Assembly (NCBI GenBank): GCA_029237695.1
Contig: CM055265.1
Location: forward strand, 106,654,773 to 106,718,772
DNA: 64,000 nt
Reading direction: 5' to 3'
From: Conchocele bisecta
Taxonomy: Eukaryota; Mollusca; Bivalvia; Lucinida; Thyasiridae
Positions 28,166-40,700 of the stretch are shown piece by piece (positions within the stretch are counted from its first letter, which is position 1; each line of letters starts with the position of its first letter). The position numbers were made by a program, and so were the translations under genes. The notes below the pieces were generated by a model. The model did no database searches. It was given only the letters and a program-made list of their open reading frames with translations, and was not told the DNA's origin.

Positions 28166-28385
28166 GTACAGTGGAACCTCTCCAACCGAACACCATAGGG
28201 ACCCCATCGTGTCTAATTTAGATGGGTTTCAATGAAATGTCTGTCAGTTCCTAACAGAAAATGACACAAATTGGCCATCGAGTGCTCAATTGCAGTGGAA
28301 CCTCTCTAAACCGGATACCATGGGGACCTCCCAGCCCGGGGGGCCTCCCAGGGTGTCCGTTTTAGAGAGGTTCCATTATATACTA
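28166..28385. mobile_element. MITE family P, longest copy
   Basis: Starts acagtggaacctctccaacc, has a second internal cagtggaacctctctaaacc at about 28293, and ends ttttagagaggttccattat. The interior (gatgggtttcaatgaaatgt) matches 1484-1665 and 3185-3340. The double terminus suggests one copy inserted into, or fused with, another. Confidence 0.7.
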
Positions 28386-28660
28386 TGATAATTTCACAAC
28401 AAAAATAACGAAATGTCACATTGTATTCCTGAATGGTGCATGTATAGCGAAAATGCTCAAATATGCTAACCCTAATTGTCTCCCCTGTTTCTGTCTGTTT
28501 CCGTTCGTACATACTGGAACATGACGCATGTTTGAATTTCAAATTTCATCAAATAAAATGGTGCGATTGATTAGTATCCAATGTACATGTATGTCGTTTA
28601 CTGAGCACGAAGCGACAAACCACATATTGTATCTGAGACATCATGTGACACACAGTGCCT

Positions 28661-29082
28661 TTAAAGGTACACGCCCACCCAGTAGGCACCAACTGTTCTT
28701 TATATCAGAGACATCATCAGAGACATTTTCTGGCAAACTAAACAGTCATTCACCAATACTACAGGTACTGATTGGCATGATTATACATTTTATATCAGAC
28801 TTACATTTCCACACTGATATCAGGGGCGATAACCGTGTTTCCTTAAAATGTTAACGGACATTACTATTTATTCTCTGTATTTATGTTTAGATGTGCAATG
28901 ATCATACTTTATAATCTGCCAATAATATAATTTTTTCAGGAGACGTTATACAATAATAATACAAATCTTGCCTCATTTGCATACGAAAATAGCCTGATAG
29001 CACCGCGAGCGAGTCACTATCAGTAAAATAAATATTAATAAATGATGATATCTGTGCTTACTGAGTGGACATGTACGTTTAA
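28661..29082. mobile_element. MITE family D, complete copy
   Basis: Left end ttaaaggtacacgcccaccc agrees in inverse with the right end (taaacgtacatgtccactca). Interior: 'atatcagagacatcatcaga', 'ttccttaaaatgttaacgga', 'gcgagtcactatcagtaaaa'. A second copy (43263-46680) is split by a 3-kb insertion; a right-end fragment is at 51085-51122. Confidence 0.8.
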
Positions 29083-29700
29083 AGATGTACACACTGATCA
29101 GCATGCGGTTTATGACCTTTGCAACCATGGAAGACGCAGATCAGCTGATATGGCTCTACACTGGGGACAAAGGTCATGAGTCCCAATCATAGCCACAATA
29201 AGATCGTACAATGTATGTATACATGTACGTATTTCTCTACCTTTTTATCAAGGCGCATGATCACGTGGTTATAACAACAACAACAACAGTGGCTGAAAGT
29301 GTTGAAATCTTGCCCACTCCAAAGTAAGTATTATTTGATATTTTCCTTAATATGAAACTGATTTTTATGAAATATGGCGCAGCAAACGCCTCTTCATGAG
29401 CTGCATTTGGTCGTCCAGGAGCTCGGCACAGACTTATGTCGTTTTTGCGAAGAATCGATTTCTGTGTCTACCGACACGGAAATCGATTCTTCGCAAAAAC
29501 GACAGACGTTTGAGCCATAGTACAGAGACACCAAATGCAGCTTAACAAGACGCGTTTGATGCGCCATATTTCATCAAAATCTGTTACGTAATAAGGACAA
29601 TATAAAAGAATATGTACTTTGAATCGAATGGATTCTGGCAGTTTCAGTACTTGTTGTTGTTGTTGTTGTTGTTAGTACCACGTGATAATACACCTTGTAT
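29083..29700. repeat. palindromic repeat region with (GTT)n ends
   Basis: (acaacaaca)n at 29273-29286 and (ttgttgttg)n at 29652-29673 flank a partly inverted structure: gctgcatttggtcgtcc (29401) against ccaaatgcagcttaac (29530). At the centre is a hairpin, gtcgtttttgcgaagaatcg and its inverse (29438-29503). The right half repeats 24643-24790. No gene. Confidence 0.6.
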
Positions 29701-30331
29701 ATGCTATTTACGTTATGACAGTCCGGTACATGTTAGAGGACTCTAGTCAAGATAGAGACGAAGTGGATACAGTCCTCTGGAGCCTGTGTCCACCCCGACA
29801 GTCCTGTAGATGCTTAGTGCATCTAGTCGGGGTGGACACTGTCCACTTCTTACATTTGTATATACACAAACACGCTTTATACATAATTATACACGCTTTG
29901 CCATTGCTACATCTGAATAATATGAGGAAAATTGTAATGGCAGTTTAAATATATATATTATATTTAATGCCTTCGCATGTGATTGAAACACTTGTTGCCT
30001 AATAGACACATTTTTCTAATTGATAAAGTATTACCAATGCTCAACAAAGCTTAGACGTTGTGAGTTCAAATAGTATTATGCATACAAACTGGGACTAATG
30101 ATTGTATGTACGGTCCCTGATATAAATAAACTATTATAATATATGACAAGGCCAATGTCAAACGATCGACCAATCATCATATGTGGTGAAGCATCTGTAC
30201 ACATATGTCAAGTCAATTCTATCACTGATCCGGAACAATACATTTGCTAAATATGGAAGCGGAAACGAGTACTACATTTGACTATAATAGTGGACATGTG
30301 AACAATCAGCAGCAAGAACACACACCACGTG
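29701..30331. other. non-coding; one imperfect palindrome
   Basis: At 29750-29850 gacgaagtggatacagtcct and its inverse with tgtccaccccgacagtcctg/ctagtcggggtggaca form a nested hairpin. The rest is AT-rich with nothing recognised. Confidence 0.5.
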
Positions 30332-30587
30332 CAGGCGCGGATACAGACATAATTGCAGGGGGGGGGGGGGGGGTCTGTAATTACAAGTCGGCATAGCCGA
30401 CCTCCGTGAGCGCGAAATCGTAAAGTAGGGGTGTCTGGGGGTTCTCCCCCAGGAAATTTTTAGATGCCTGACACCTAGGCCACGAAAAAGTCATCCAACT
30501 ATTCGAGTATTGTAGATTTTCGTCTTTTTTTTTGCCGGGAGCAGGTGGGGGGGGGACCCCTGGACCCTCCCCCTGTATCCGCGCCTG
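30332..30587. mobile_element. MITE with CAGGCGCGGATACAG termini
   Basis: Perfect 15-bp inverted ends (30332-30346 and 30573-30587), flanked on both sides by acgtg (30327-30331 and 30588-30592). It contains runs of 16 and ~9 G. The CAGGxGCGGATxCAG end resembles hAT-type termini, but the flanking repeat seen is 5 bp and not 8 bp, so superfamily is uncertain. Confidence 0.75.
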
Positions 30588-30599
30588 ACGTGTTCGGCT

Positions 30600-31740
30600 C
30601 TGGGTCATTCATTGATTGTCAAACCACACGGACCTCGATTTGATCGGAAACAAACCTACTGCGTATTTATTTTGAGTGTGGAATTATGCGCTTTCACATT
30701 TCTTCCTTTGCATAGCTCACACTGTGGGTCATGCACTAACTATAAATCTTATTTGATAAATTAATGTTACTTAGAATGCATCTCTAAACTGTAAGCTGCA
30801 TTTGGTAGACAAATGCTATTTATAGTTATACTAATGCAACCTTGCATATGCTAAACTTTATAGCAAATAGATATCTACATGCTGGTTCACTTGCCACTTT
30901 TCACCTACACATGTGTGTATGTGACAAAGGTTTTTCGTGCGGTTATGGTGTACCATGAGGTCATGGGGGCCGTGATTATTCTACCATGTGTTATGTTATT
31001 TAATTGAGTTGATGCACTTTCATGCACGACCTGTGTTTTGGGTCAGATTATTAATAGTATTGTTATAGCTAACCTGCATTCATATATGCCAAGTTGAGTA
31101 ATTGATCAATGTTTGAATTATTAATGTTAATTTATTTTAGTAATCTGTGGACCCCGTCTTGTCGTGGCAAATTGCCATGCCTACATGAGCTTTATAGACG
31201 TCACCTCGCTTAATATTTATCATAGATGCCTTGCTTGTTTCTTATTCTACCTGCGTGTGGACTGACACTCTGTGTATACATAAACGATGTGTTCTGTACC
31301 TTACAGTGGAAACCCGCTAAACCGGACACAAAGAAAATATACGTTCTTTCACAAATGTCTGAAAATCGCAATTCTTCACATGTTTAGACAACCATAGCGA
31401 AATTGTATTATTATTCTATCATGTAATTGTATAGTTAATACATATTTTTGTTCACAATGTTTGTCGAAAGTCGCATATCCACAATATTAGAATACCCAGG
31501 CCCGTCCACATATATTTAAAGAAAACGTACTCATTTATACAACTCGGTCCTAGGTCCCATACAATGGCCGATCAGGATCTACGCTTTTTTCGCAAGTAAA
31601 TTCATATTTTAAATTAATATATCACAGTCCAATCCAGTTATTTAGGGTTGAAGGAGTTAAAGCGGACCATTGGATGATACTGGTGTTTGAATTGTTCTCC
31701 TGTGATTCATATGACACTCATTTACATTGTATAATAGCGA
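30600..31740. other. AT-rich non-coding stretch
   Basis: No gene recognised. Near 31304 a family P terminus fragment (cagtggaaacccgctaaacc) is present. Confidence 0.6.
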
Positions 31741-31748
31741 CATAATTC

Positions 31749-31822
31749 GATGGTCTAGTAACGTAAGGTCGTAACTGCTATGCTTTAGCATAGCAGTTAC
31801 GACCTTATGTTACTAGACCATC
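31749..31822. repeat. 74-bp near-perfect hairpin
   Basis: gatggtctagtaacgtaagg ... gctatgc/tt/agcatagc ... inverse to gttactagaccatc. A related half (acgaccttatgctactagac) lies in both composite repeats at about 39063 and 54710. Confidence 0.85.
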
Positions 31823-32242
31823 CATATGTACTGTAAGGCAAAAGTCAAAAGTAAAATATAATTCCGCATGTACAAATATTGTAAATTTTGTAAACGTATT
31901 TCATTTCAGCTACAAAATCACATGATGTGTCTCATTTGTTAACATTCCATTTTATTCTGACGTATTGTGTTCCACTATATTGTTATTTTGAAGTTACGTG
32001 TTATTACTAATGTTGACGTGAAAAACCAGAAAAAAAGAATGTAGTTGATCCTCTGCGTACTAATCTACACTTGTTGTTGGAATCGGGAAAAATATGATTT
32101 AAAATCATTTTTATCTTTTTGAAACAGAACTGGATTGGAATTATAAGGAATAAACGACATTTTATTTGTGACTATATCGGAGATATAAACTGTTAAAAGT
32201 CCAACACTACTGGATGTTGTATTTTAAGAGTCGACAATATAC

Positions 32243-32382
32243 AGTTATTTCATTGTTATTCGGGGAACAGTCAAAACTATTGCCCCGAGGTGTTGTGGAC
32301 GACCCGAGGGCAATGATGCATCAGGTCGTCCACAGCGTCGAGGAGAAATAATTGTGACTGTTCCCCGAATCACCATGAAATA
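32243..32382. repeat. 140-bp imperfect palindrome
   Basis: Outer arms ttatttcattgttattcggg and inverse ttcggggaacagtc...; inner arms tgtggacgacccga / aggtcgtccaca. Non-coding. Confidence 0.7.
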
Positions 32383-32850
32383 ACTTTATTACTCAATCTG
32401 TAACCAGTGTACATGTATGTGACACAATGGACGTAAACTGACAGAATTACGTTGAATTGTATGACGTAATCTTATACAAAAATCATGACGTCATGATTTT
32501 CGGGGGGGGGGGGGTGGATGGGTGAAAATAGTTTTGACTATTCCACAGGCACGCGGAACTATTGTCCAGGCACGCGGAACTATTGCCCAGGCACGTGGAA
32601 CTATTGCCCAGGCACGTGGAACTATTGCCCAGGCACGTGGAACTATTGCACAGGCACGTCAAAGCCCAGGGAATTATTATTAGTCAAAGCTATGGAATAC
32701 CAACTTGTATAGGGAGTTGGGTAATAATAATATCTGTTCGTGACTGTAAACCTCACATTCACACGCAGTATATCGAAGTGGAGCGTTCATATGCTGCAAT
32801 TACATTTGACATTATTTAAACCGGACACCCCGGAGTGCTCAGTTTAGAGA
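32383..32850. repeat. 21-bp tandem repeat array in non-coding DNA
   Basis: 32545-32662 has six units of aactattgcccaggcacgtg(g), five close and the last diverged. A G12 run precedes it at 32502-32513. The frames through it (NYCPGTW repeats) are artefacts. A family P end fragment (aaaccggacaccccggagtg) follows at 32818. Confidence 0.8.
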
Positions 32851-33156
32851 CTTTGTATTTTATCATTCCAGCAAAATGAAGGATTAAATAGGTTACATTT
32901 ACTGCATGTAGTATACTGTATCAGGTAACCTGCCCTGTATTGACCGAATATGTACTGACTGATAACATATTGATGCCTGATACAAACATCCGCATTACAA
33001 CGAAGTGAAAACTGACGTTCCATTGGTCGGATGAAGTCACGTGATGTTACCGAATGACGTCGGTGTAATGACGCAACGTAAACAAGTCCGCGTTCTGTCC
33101 TTAGATAACGACGTTATCTGCGGTAATTTTTGAGCATAAAACGTTAACCGATAAAT

Positions 33157-33273
33157 AGAATTCCAGGCTACTGTCTTTTGATATCAAGTTTATCAGGCAA
33201 GGCTAGGAAACGTGTAGGAATTCCTAGCCTTGCTTGATACACTTGATATCAAAAGACAGTAGCCTGGTATTCT
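33157..33273. repeat. 117-bp palindrome, family H copy 2
   Basis: agaattccaggctactgtct ... ttgatatcaagtttatcagg ... inverse ... agacagtagcctggtattct. It is preceded by gagcataaaacgttaaccga, the inverse of the sequence following copy 1. Confidence 0.8.
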
Positions 33274-33436
33274 CTATGTATCATTAATTCAGTAGCATGT
33301 CTTCTCTGATATCACAGCCTTCTTCTCTAGAGCCCTGCAACAAACAAAACAACTACTACAAGTACGTGTACACATTTAGTTGTCATAGTTAGTCTACATA
33401 GTTGTCTGCATTTAGTTATATAGAGTTTATTTCACT

Positions 33437-33567
33437 ACCATTTTCAAATACCGGATTTATTTCCCGAGACATCTGGAAATCCGATAAAGAAACGAGTGCG
33501 GAGTACGACTTTATTTATCGGATTTACACATGTCAAGGGAAATAAATCCGGTATTTCAAAATGGTAA
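33437..33567. repeat. 131-bp imperfect palindrome
   Basis: taccattttcaaataccgga ... tttatttccc against gggaaataaatccggtattt ... caaaatggta, with aatccgataaagaaac/gactttatttatcggatt as inner arms. Confidence 0.75.
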
Positions 33568-33679
33568 TGGAATATATTGTATATTACATGCTCTTTGAAA
33601 AGGGTGGAATTTCCCAGTCCAGTAACTCGATGCATCTCTATGGTATGACAAGAATCATCTGTTACACATGCTACGTGTC

Positions 33680-34092
33680 ATGTGCTGCAGAATGATGCTA
33701 TGTGCTGCAGAATGATGCTATGTGCTGCAGAATGATGCTATGTGCTGCAGCAGAATGATGCTATGTGCTGCAGAATGATGCTATGTCCTGCAGAATGATG
33801 CTATGTGCTGCAGCAGAATGATGCTATGTGATGCAGCAGAATGATGCTATGTGCTGCAGAATGATGCTGCAGAATGATGCTATGTGCTGCAGAATGATGC
33901 TGCAGAATGATGCTATGTGCTGCAGAATGATGCTGCAGAACGATGCTATGTGCTGCAGAATGATGCTATGTGCTGCAGAATGATGCTGCAGAATGATGCT
34001 ATGTGCTGCAGAATGATGCTATGTGCTGCAGAAATTTGAGCTGCAGAATGATGCTATGTGCTGCAGAATGATGCTATGTGCTGCAGAAATTT
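33680..34092 (+). repeat. 20-bp minisatellite (gtgctgcagaatgatgctat)
   Basis: About twenty units; variants drop to a 12-bp core (ctgcagaatgatg) or gain a cag. The array ends with two 'gctgcagaaattt' units. Every unit carries a PstI-like ctgcag. Confidence 0.9.
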
Positions 34093-35734
34093 ACATGATA
34101 AGCATGGATGCATGAAAATAGTAAAAAGTTAAACTTTACATTTGACAATCCTTTTTCAATACTGAATATTGGCGTGACTAACGTTCACCGAACTACGAAT
34201 ATAAACAAGCAGAAAACGAAGGGACATACCTCTGAAAAGACGGTCATAAAATGGCAACGATTGCTTCCTATTGTTGCCCTTTAGTTACACATGTTTGGTT
34301 CCTCCCTCCATTCATTGTGCTGTTTCCATGCACACCTTTGATTGATGTGTACAGTGTTCACAGTTTAACATGGCTGGTGAATAACTCGTAGCCACTCGGA
34401 CCTAGGACCCAATACATGGCTCATTTGAAAAAACGTTACCCCACCCACCCATTTCCTTACACTATACAGTATAGCCTTTCCTGGTGGACAAGAGCTTGGG
34501 ACAATACCATAGACAGGCTTAGTTTCGGGCTCGCTCAAACACCACACGTTTCCAATTTTCTGCTGACTTATGCCTCTGGCAAATAATAAATGTCTTAGGT
34601 CCCAAATATATTCACTTTAAACATCGGTGTTTAGTATATTGTTAGTTACACACGTTTTAGCTACCAACGTTACAGAGAAATATCTCTTTCCGAAAGAATC
34701 CAACACAATCCACAATATCGCCACCTATTATATTATATTCGGCTTATATTTAAGGGTGGGACTTGGCTCGAACACCTTTCATACCAGGGATATATAGCCC
34801 AGTAAAAAAGCAGGCCGATGGTGGTCGGTCTGGTTTAAATTTTCGAATTTTGATAAATGTTGCATTTATTCAGGCTCCAAAAATGTGCGTCAAATATAGG
34901 TTTTCATTCATTCATTCGGCTCATATTTAAGGGTGGGAATTGGCTCGAACACCTTCCATACCCGGTAAAAATATAGGTGAATCTATGCAGGTATGATAAC
35001 CTATAATTTACATTACATCGCCACCTGATTGGCTGTAGTATTTATAATGCTCCAGTTTAGGTTTTCCCGTGACGTCATTATTGATCATTCTGCGAATATA
35101 ACAAAGAAAATCCGAAAGTAAAGTTCACGGAAGGTTATGTCGAAATGTTGGGAAGCAAATCAAAATAAACGCATATTTTATATCATTCAAGGTTAGTGAA
35201 TGACACTTATTGTCACAAATTGTAACATCGCATTTACTGATGTTTATTTCAGTGATTCACGTCAATATGTTGAGACTGTAATGGGATTTCAGCCAGATTT
35301 TACACGTAATTTGTGCTTCCACAGCCCACAAAAATGTGTGACATTCTTTCTTACACACAATTATCGCCTTGGCTCTGGTAGCTAATTTGCCGTAACTAAC
35401 GAAATGCTTAAAGCAGATGATTGAAGTGAATATATTTGAAGCCCGAAGACATTTATAGATTACCAGAGACATAAGTCAGCAGAAAAATCAAAATGTGTGG
35501 TGTTTGAGCGAGTCCGAAACTAAGACATTTTCCAAAGCTCTTTCCTACCTTGAACACGCTATAATGTCTATTGTACGGAAATTGGCGACACTTTCAATAA
35601 TTATATCCATAAACCAGTCAGAGCAACAAAAAACTAGAAATGTGGCCTGTCGGCACACGAATGCCCCCGCTGGCAGCCAAAGAAAACGAGGCATATTTGA
35701 TTACAAGCCATTTACCAGAGTGCGGACGGACGCC
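34093..35734. mobile_element. ~1.1-kb element with long inverted arms (34460-35580)
   Basis: Left arm 34514-34640 (cgggctcgctcaaacaccac, tctgctgacttatg, aatatattcacttta) is repeated in inverse at 35400-35530 (tggtgtttgagcgagtccga). Inside, a ~182-bp segment is duplicated (gcttatatttaagggtggga at 34743; ctcatatttaagggtgggaa at 34920). No gene seen. Confidence 0.6.
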
Positions 35735-37366
35735 GGTAACACTATATGCCCCACTCACCATTCGGTTGCGGGGGCATAAAAAGGTGAAGGTCAAAGGTGA
35801 AGGTCGAAGTACTGGGTGGTGGAGTGTGTAGGGCATGTTCATATGTATCATGTGTATAAATATTTAAGGGATTGGCAAAAGTATTGAGAAGTTATTGTAG
35901 GATTGAGAAACGTGCACGTAGATTTGTCCCAAAGTGCTAAGTAAACATTTAAAGTAGAAAAGGTGAAGGTGAAAGGTCAAGGTCGAAGTACTGGGTGGTG
36001 GAGTGTGTAGGGCATGTTCATATGTATCATGTGTATAAATATTTAAGCGATTGGCAAACGTATTGAGAAGTTATTGTAGAATTGAGAAACGTGCACGTAG
36101 ATCTGTCCCAAGGTGCTAAGTAAACATTTAAAGTAGAAAAGGTGAAGGTCAAAGGTCAAGGTCGAAGTACTGGGTGGTGGAATGTGTAGGGCATGTTCAT
36201 ATGTATCATGTGTATAAATATTTAAGCGATTGGCAAAAGTATTGAGAAGTTAGTGTATGATTGAGAAACGTGCGCGTAGATTTGTCCCAAAGTGCCAAGC
36301 AAACATTTAAAGTGGAAAAGGTCAAGGCCAAAGGTCAAGGTCGAAGTACTGGGGGTTGGAGTGTGTAAGGGATGTTCATATGTATCACGTGTATAAATAT
36401 TGACATAATATGTGAAGCCATGTAGAAGTTACTAAAGAATATAATATCGGGACGTACAGACGGACGGGACGGACGGACGTACGGACGGATGCCGGTAACA
36501 CTATATGCCCCCGTCACTCAAAGTTATTGTAGGATTGAGAAATGTGCACGTAGATTTGTCCCAAAGTGCTAAGTAAACATTTAAAGTAGAAAAGGTGAAG
36601 GTGAAAGGTCAAAGTCGAAGTACTGGGTGGTGGAGTGTGTAGGGCATGTTCATATGTATCATGTGTATAAATATTTAAGCGATTGGCAAAAGTATTGAGA
36701 AGTTATTGTAGGATTGAGAAACGTGCACGTAGATTTGTCCCAAAGTGCTAAGTAAACATTTAAAGTAGAAAAGGTGAAGGTCAAAGGTCAAGTTCGAAGT
36801 ACTGGGTGGTGGAGTGTGTAGGGCATGTTCATATGTATCATGTGTATAAATATTTAAGGGATTGGCAAAAGTATTGAGAAGTTATTGTAGGATTGAGAAA
36901 TGTGCACGTAGATTTGTCCCAAAGTGCTAAGAAAACATTTAAAGTAGAAAAGGTGAAGGTCAAAGGTCAAGGTCGAAGTACTGGGTGGTGGAGTGTGTAG
37001 GGCATGTTCATATGTATCATGTGTATAAATATTTAAGCGATTGGCAAAAGTATTGAGAAGTTAGTGTAGGATTGAGAAACGTGCACGTAGATTTGTCCCA
37101 AAGTGCCAAGCAAACATTTAAAGTGGAAAAGGTCAAGGCCAAAGGACAAGGTTGAAGTACTGGGGGTGGAGTGTGTAAGGGATGTTCATATGTATCACGT
37201 GCATAAATATTGACATAATATGTGAAGCCATGTAGAAGTTACTAAAGAATATAATATCGGGACGTACGGACGGACGGGACGGACGTACGGACGGGACGGA
37301 CGTACGGACGGACGTCGGTAACACTATATGCCCCCGTACCTTTCGGTAGCGGGGGCATAAAAACAC
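35735..37366 (+). repeat. higher-order satellite: four 179-bp monomers, duplicated at 811 bp
   Basis: The anchor gtcgaagt (with small variants) falls at 35803, 35982, 36161 and 36340, then at 36614, 36793, 36972 and 37151: steps of exactly 179 within each block and exactly 811 between blocks. Each block ends in a (ggacggacg)n tract and 'ggtaacactatatgcccccg'. The whole is bounded by 'gcgggggcataaaa' at both ends (35768-35781 and 37349-37362). Non-coding. Confidence 0.93.
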
Positions 37367-37517
37367 ACATGTCATTGTATGCTCTAACTTTTGCTGCTTT
37401 TTTAAATTATTTAGCGAACTTGTATCAATTTTGCCATCCCTACTGCGAGATATTCTCGCATGTTTAACACCATCGGTACATGTCATTGGCCTGTGATTTA
37501 CATATACATGCGTGTAC

Positions 37518-37673
37518 TTACTGTCCGGACTTGTTTGCGTCCTCCATAGTTTCCGGTAAATGCTTGTTCATGGTCTCCGGTAGCCATAAAGACAGGACGC
37601 CCGATAGCAGCGACACTATGCCGAATATGGTCAGGGGCAGCGCAGGGGCGAACGGACCACGGACATACAACGA
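37518..37673 (-). CDS. SLC22-type transporter, last recognised exon
   Basis: C-terminal end of an organic cation/anion transporter of the major facilitator superfamily, acting at the plasma membrane. Acceptor tatttccag just above 37673, phase 0, matching the phase-0 donor of the 43021-43226 exon. It encodes the last transmembrane helix (LPLTIFGIVSLLSGVLSLWL) and the family signature LPETMNKHLPETMED. A TAA at 37518-37520 ends the frame, but the same place reads ACA|gtaagt. A further short exon is therefore possible, with coding then ending at 37522. Confidence 0.88.
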   Translation of the reverse strand, partial: SLYVRGPFAPALPLTIFGIVSLLSGVLSLWLPETMNKHLPETMEDANKSGQ

Positions 37674-37796
37674 CTGGAAATATAGAATATCTCTATAACT
37701 CGGAAATTGAAGGGGTCAGTGGACGAAAGGGGCTAAAGCCAGATTACGCCTCGGAATTCTGACCGTGTCCCAGTCGAGCCTGATAAACATGATATC

Positions 37797-40700
37797 AGAA
37801 TATACTAAATAACTAGAAATGGACGCTTGTCGACAAGCGCATGTGTATCCCCCTCCCCAGATACACAAGTAGTTTGAAAAAAGGGTGTTCGAGTTATGCT
37901 CCGGAGACAAAATCAGTGACGGAAAAACAAAGGGAGATAACTAAAGAATTAGTGATGCAAGAGTTGTCATTCCAGCGGGACACACCTTTAAGGTCGTGGT
38001 CTATGCATTTGTGAAGTTTCATGAAAATACAAAGGGTATTCGTGTTATGCTCCGGACACGAAATCAGTTCACGAAACAACAAAGGGAGATAACTAAGAAA
38101 TTAACGACGCAAGAGTTGTCGTTCTTACGTGCGACACACCTTTGGGTCGTCTTCTATGCATGTGTGAAGTTTAATAAACTAGAAAATGTGTTCATAGAAC
38201 ACGGATGTCCCACATATCGCTTTGATAATAAATGAGGCCAAATTCCAAGTCAAAATTTTCTTTTACCTGAAGTTTTTGAAGCACCAAGTATGTGACCTTG
38301 ACCCTGGGCTTGGCGGGGGCAGGACGAACGTGGATTTGGCACAGGGCGGTAGAGGACCATTATAGCAATGCATATATGAAATATGAAGCTGATCCGTGAA
38401 AGAAAACAGAAATTATAAGATATTTAACTGAGCGTTAATGTTTTTGAAGCACTAAGTATGTGATCTTAACCCTGGGCTTGACGGGGGCAGGACGAACGTG
38501 GATTTGGCACAGGGCGGTAGAGGACCATTAGAGCAATGTGTATATGAAATATGAAGGAGATCGGTAGAAGGATGGAGAAATTATGAGACATTTACCTGAG
38601 TGTTAAAGTTTTGTGACGGACGGACGGACGGACGGACGGGACGACGGGAGGATGGGACGCACGTTCCTACGAATGAACACTTGTTGGATTTTTACTCTAT
38701 AAAAATACCCAACAAGAGAACCCAACACTATCCTAACCCTACCCAATAAGATCCCCGTACGCTTACAACAAGTACCCATTCGTGTGTGCGGACGGACGGA
38801 CGGACAAGGGTGTTCGAGTTATGCTCTGGATACAAAATCAGAGCACGAAACAACAAAGGGAGATAAGTAAACAAGAATTCCGCGGAATCAAATGCCTCGC
38901 CTTGTCCCGCCTTGACCTCGAGCCTGGGCCCGAAAGCAATTTTCACTGGCCCGAACATATTATACAATTATTGACTAGTGAGCCATAGAATATCAGATTA
39001 TATTCTATGGCTCACTAGTCAATAATTGTTTTATTATATGATAATAGTCTGTATATAACACTTACGACCTTATGCTACTAGACAAAAATTGAAAAAGAAT
39101 TTGAAAAAAAGAATGAAAAAAAAATGGAAAAAAAAAGTTTAAAAATTAAAAATAATGCTTGCTACTGGAGCCCATAATTTTTTTTCAAAAAAAAGACTAT
39201 ATTTAACTACATATATCTGCACAGGTCCACATAATGTCACAATATTTTCAACACAGTTTACGGAAATGTAATATCCAATGTAGTAATTTACCTGTATAAA
39301 TTACCTGTGGTCAAGAGTGGTAAAGACTGGACATTTGCACATGCTAGCACATGCACAGGCGAATGGTTCTCACAGTGTCTATTGTTCTCTCTACAGGTAA
39401 GGTGTACAGAGCACACGAGAAAACGGGTCTTCATGCATTATTGTCCAGTTTGTAGAGTGCGCAAAACAAAAAAGGGAGATAACTCAAAAATTAGTTACGA
39501 AAGAGTTGTCACACCTCCGGGTCGTGGTCTATGCATGTGTGAAGTTTCATGAAAATATTCCAAAGGGTGGTCGAGTTATGCTCCGGACAGGAAATTAGTG
39601 CACGAAAACAAAAAAGGGAGATAACTAAAAAATTAGCTATGCAAGAGTTGTCATTCTTGTGCACGACACACCTTCGGTTCGTGGTCTAATTGAATGTGTG
39701 AAGTTTCATAAAAATATTCCAAAGGGTGGTCGAGTTATGGTCAATCAGTGCGCGAAACAAAAAAGGGAGATAACTAAAAAATTAGCTATGCAAGAGTTGT
39801 CATTCTTGTGCACGACACACCTTCGGTTCGTGGTCTAATTGAATGTGTGAAGTTTCATAAACATATTCCAAAGGGTGGTCGAGTTATGGTCAATCAGTGC
39901 ACGAAACAAAAAAGAGGGCCATGATGGTCCTAATTCGCTCACCTGACTCCATGAACACCAGAGGAGAATGTGACATTGACTTCATGTGTTTTAAAAAAAT
40001 TGTGCTATTTTTAAAATACGGTCATCTTGGATTAAGCAATGACTCATTTTACAATATCTGAAAATGCTTCACCCAAGGATCTTAACTTACTATGAAGTTT
40101 GGCCATCATCGGCCATGTGGTTTCTGAGAAAAAGACGTTCAAAATCTCGAATAAATGACCTTTTGGCGGCCATCATGGATGACATAATCATCCGATTCCG
40201 ACAAATATCGCACCAGAGCAATCGCCTCATCGATACCTTCAATTTGATATATGACATTAGCATATTCGGTCAAAAATAAAATTTGACCCCACGGGCCACG
40301 CCCATTTTTGACCCTGGGGTAACCATTTTCACAAATTTGAAAGAGCATTGTATATCAATCATTCCTACCAAGTTTCATCGAAATCCGGCCAGCGGTTCAT
40401 GAGAAGAAGATTTAAGAATTTGTGCTATTTTTAGACTGCGGACATCTTTTAAGTTTGGCCACCATGGGCCAAGCGGTTCATGTGAAGAAGAATTTTGAAA
40501 TCTCTAATAAAAGAACAACCTTTTGACCTTTCGGCGGCCATCTTGGATGACATAACCATCCGATTTCGACAAAAAATGCACCAGAGTAATCGCCTCATTG
40601 ATACATTCGATTTGATATATCACATGACCATATTTGTTCAAAAATAAAATTTGACCCCAATTTGACCCCACGGGCCACGCCCATTTTTGACCCCGGGGTC

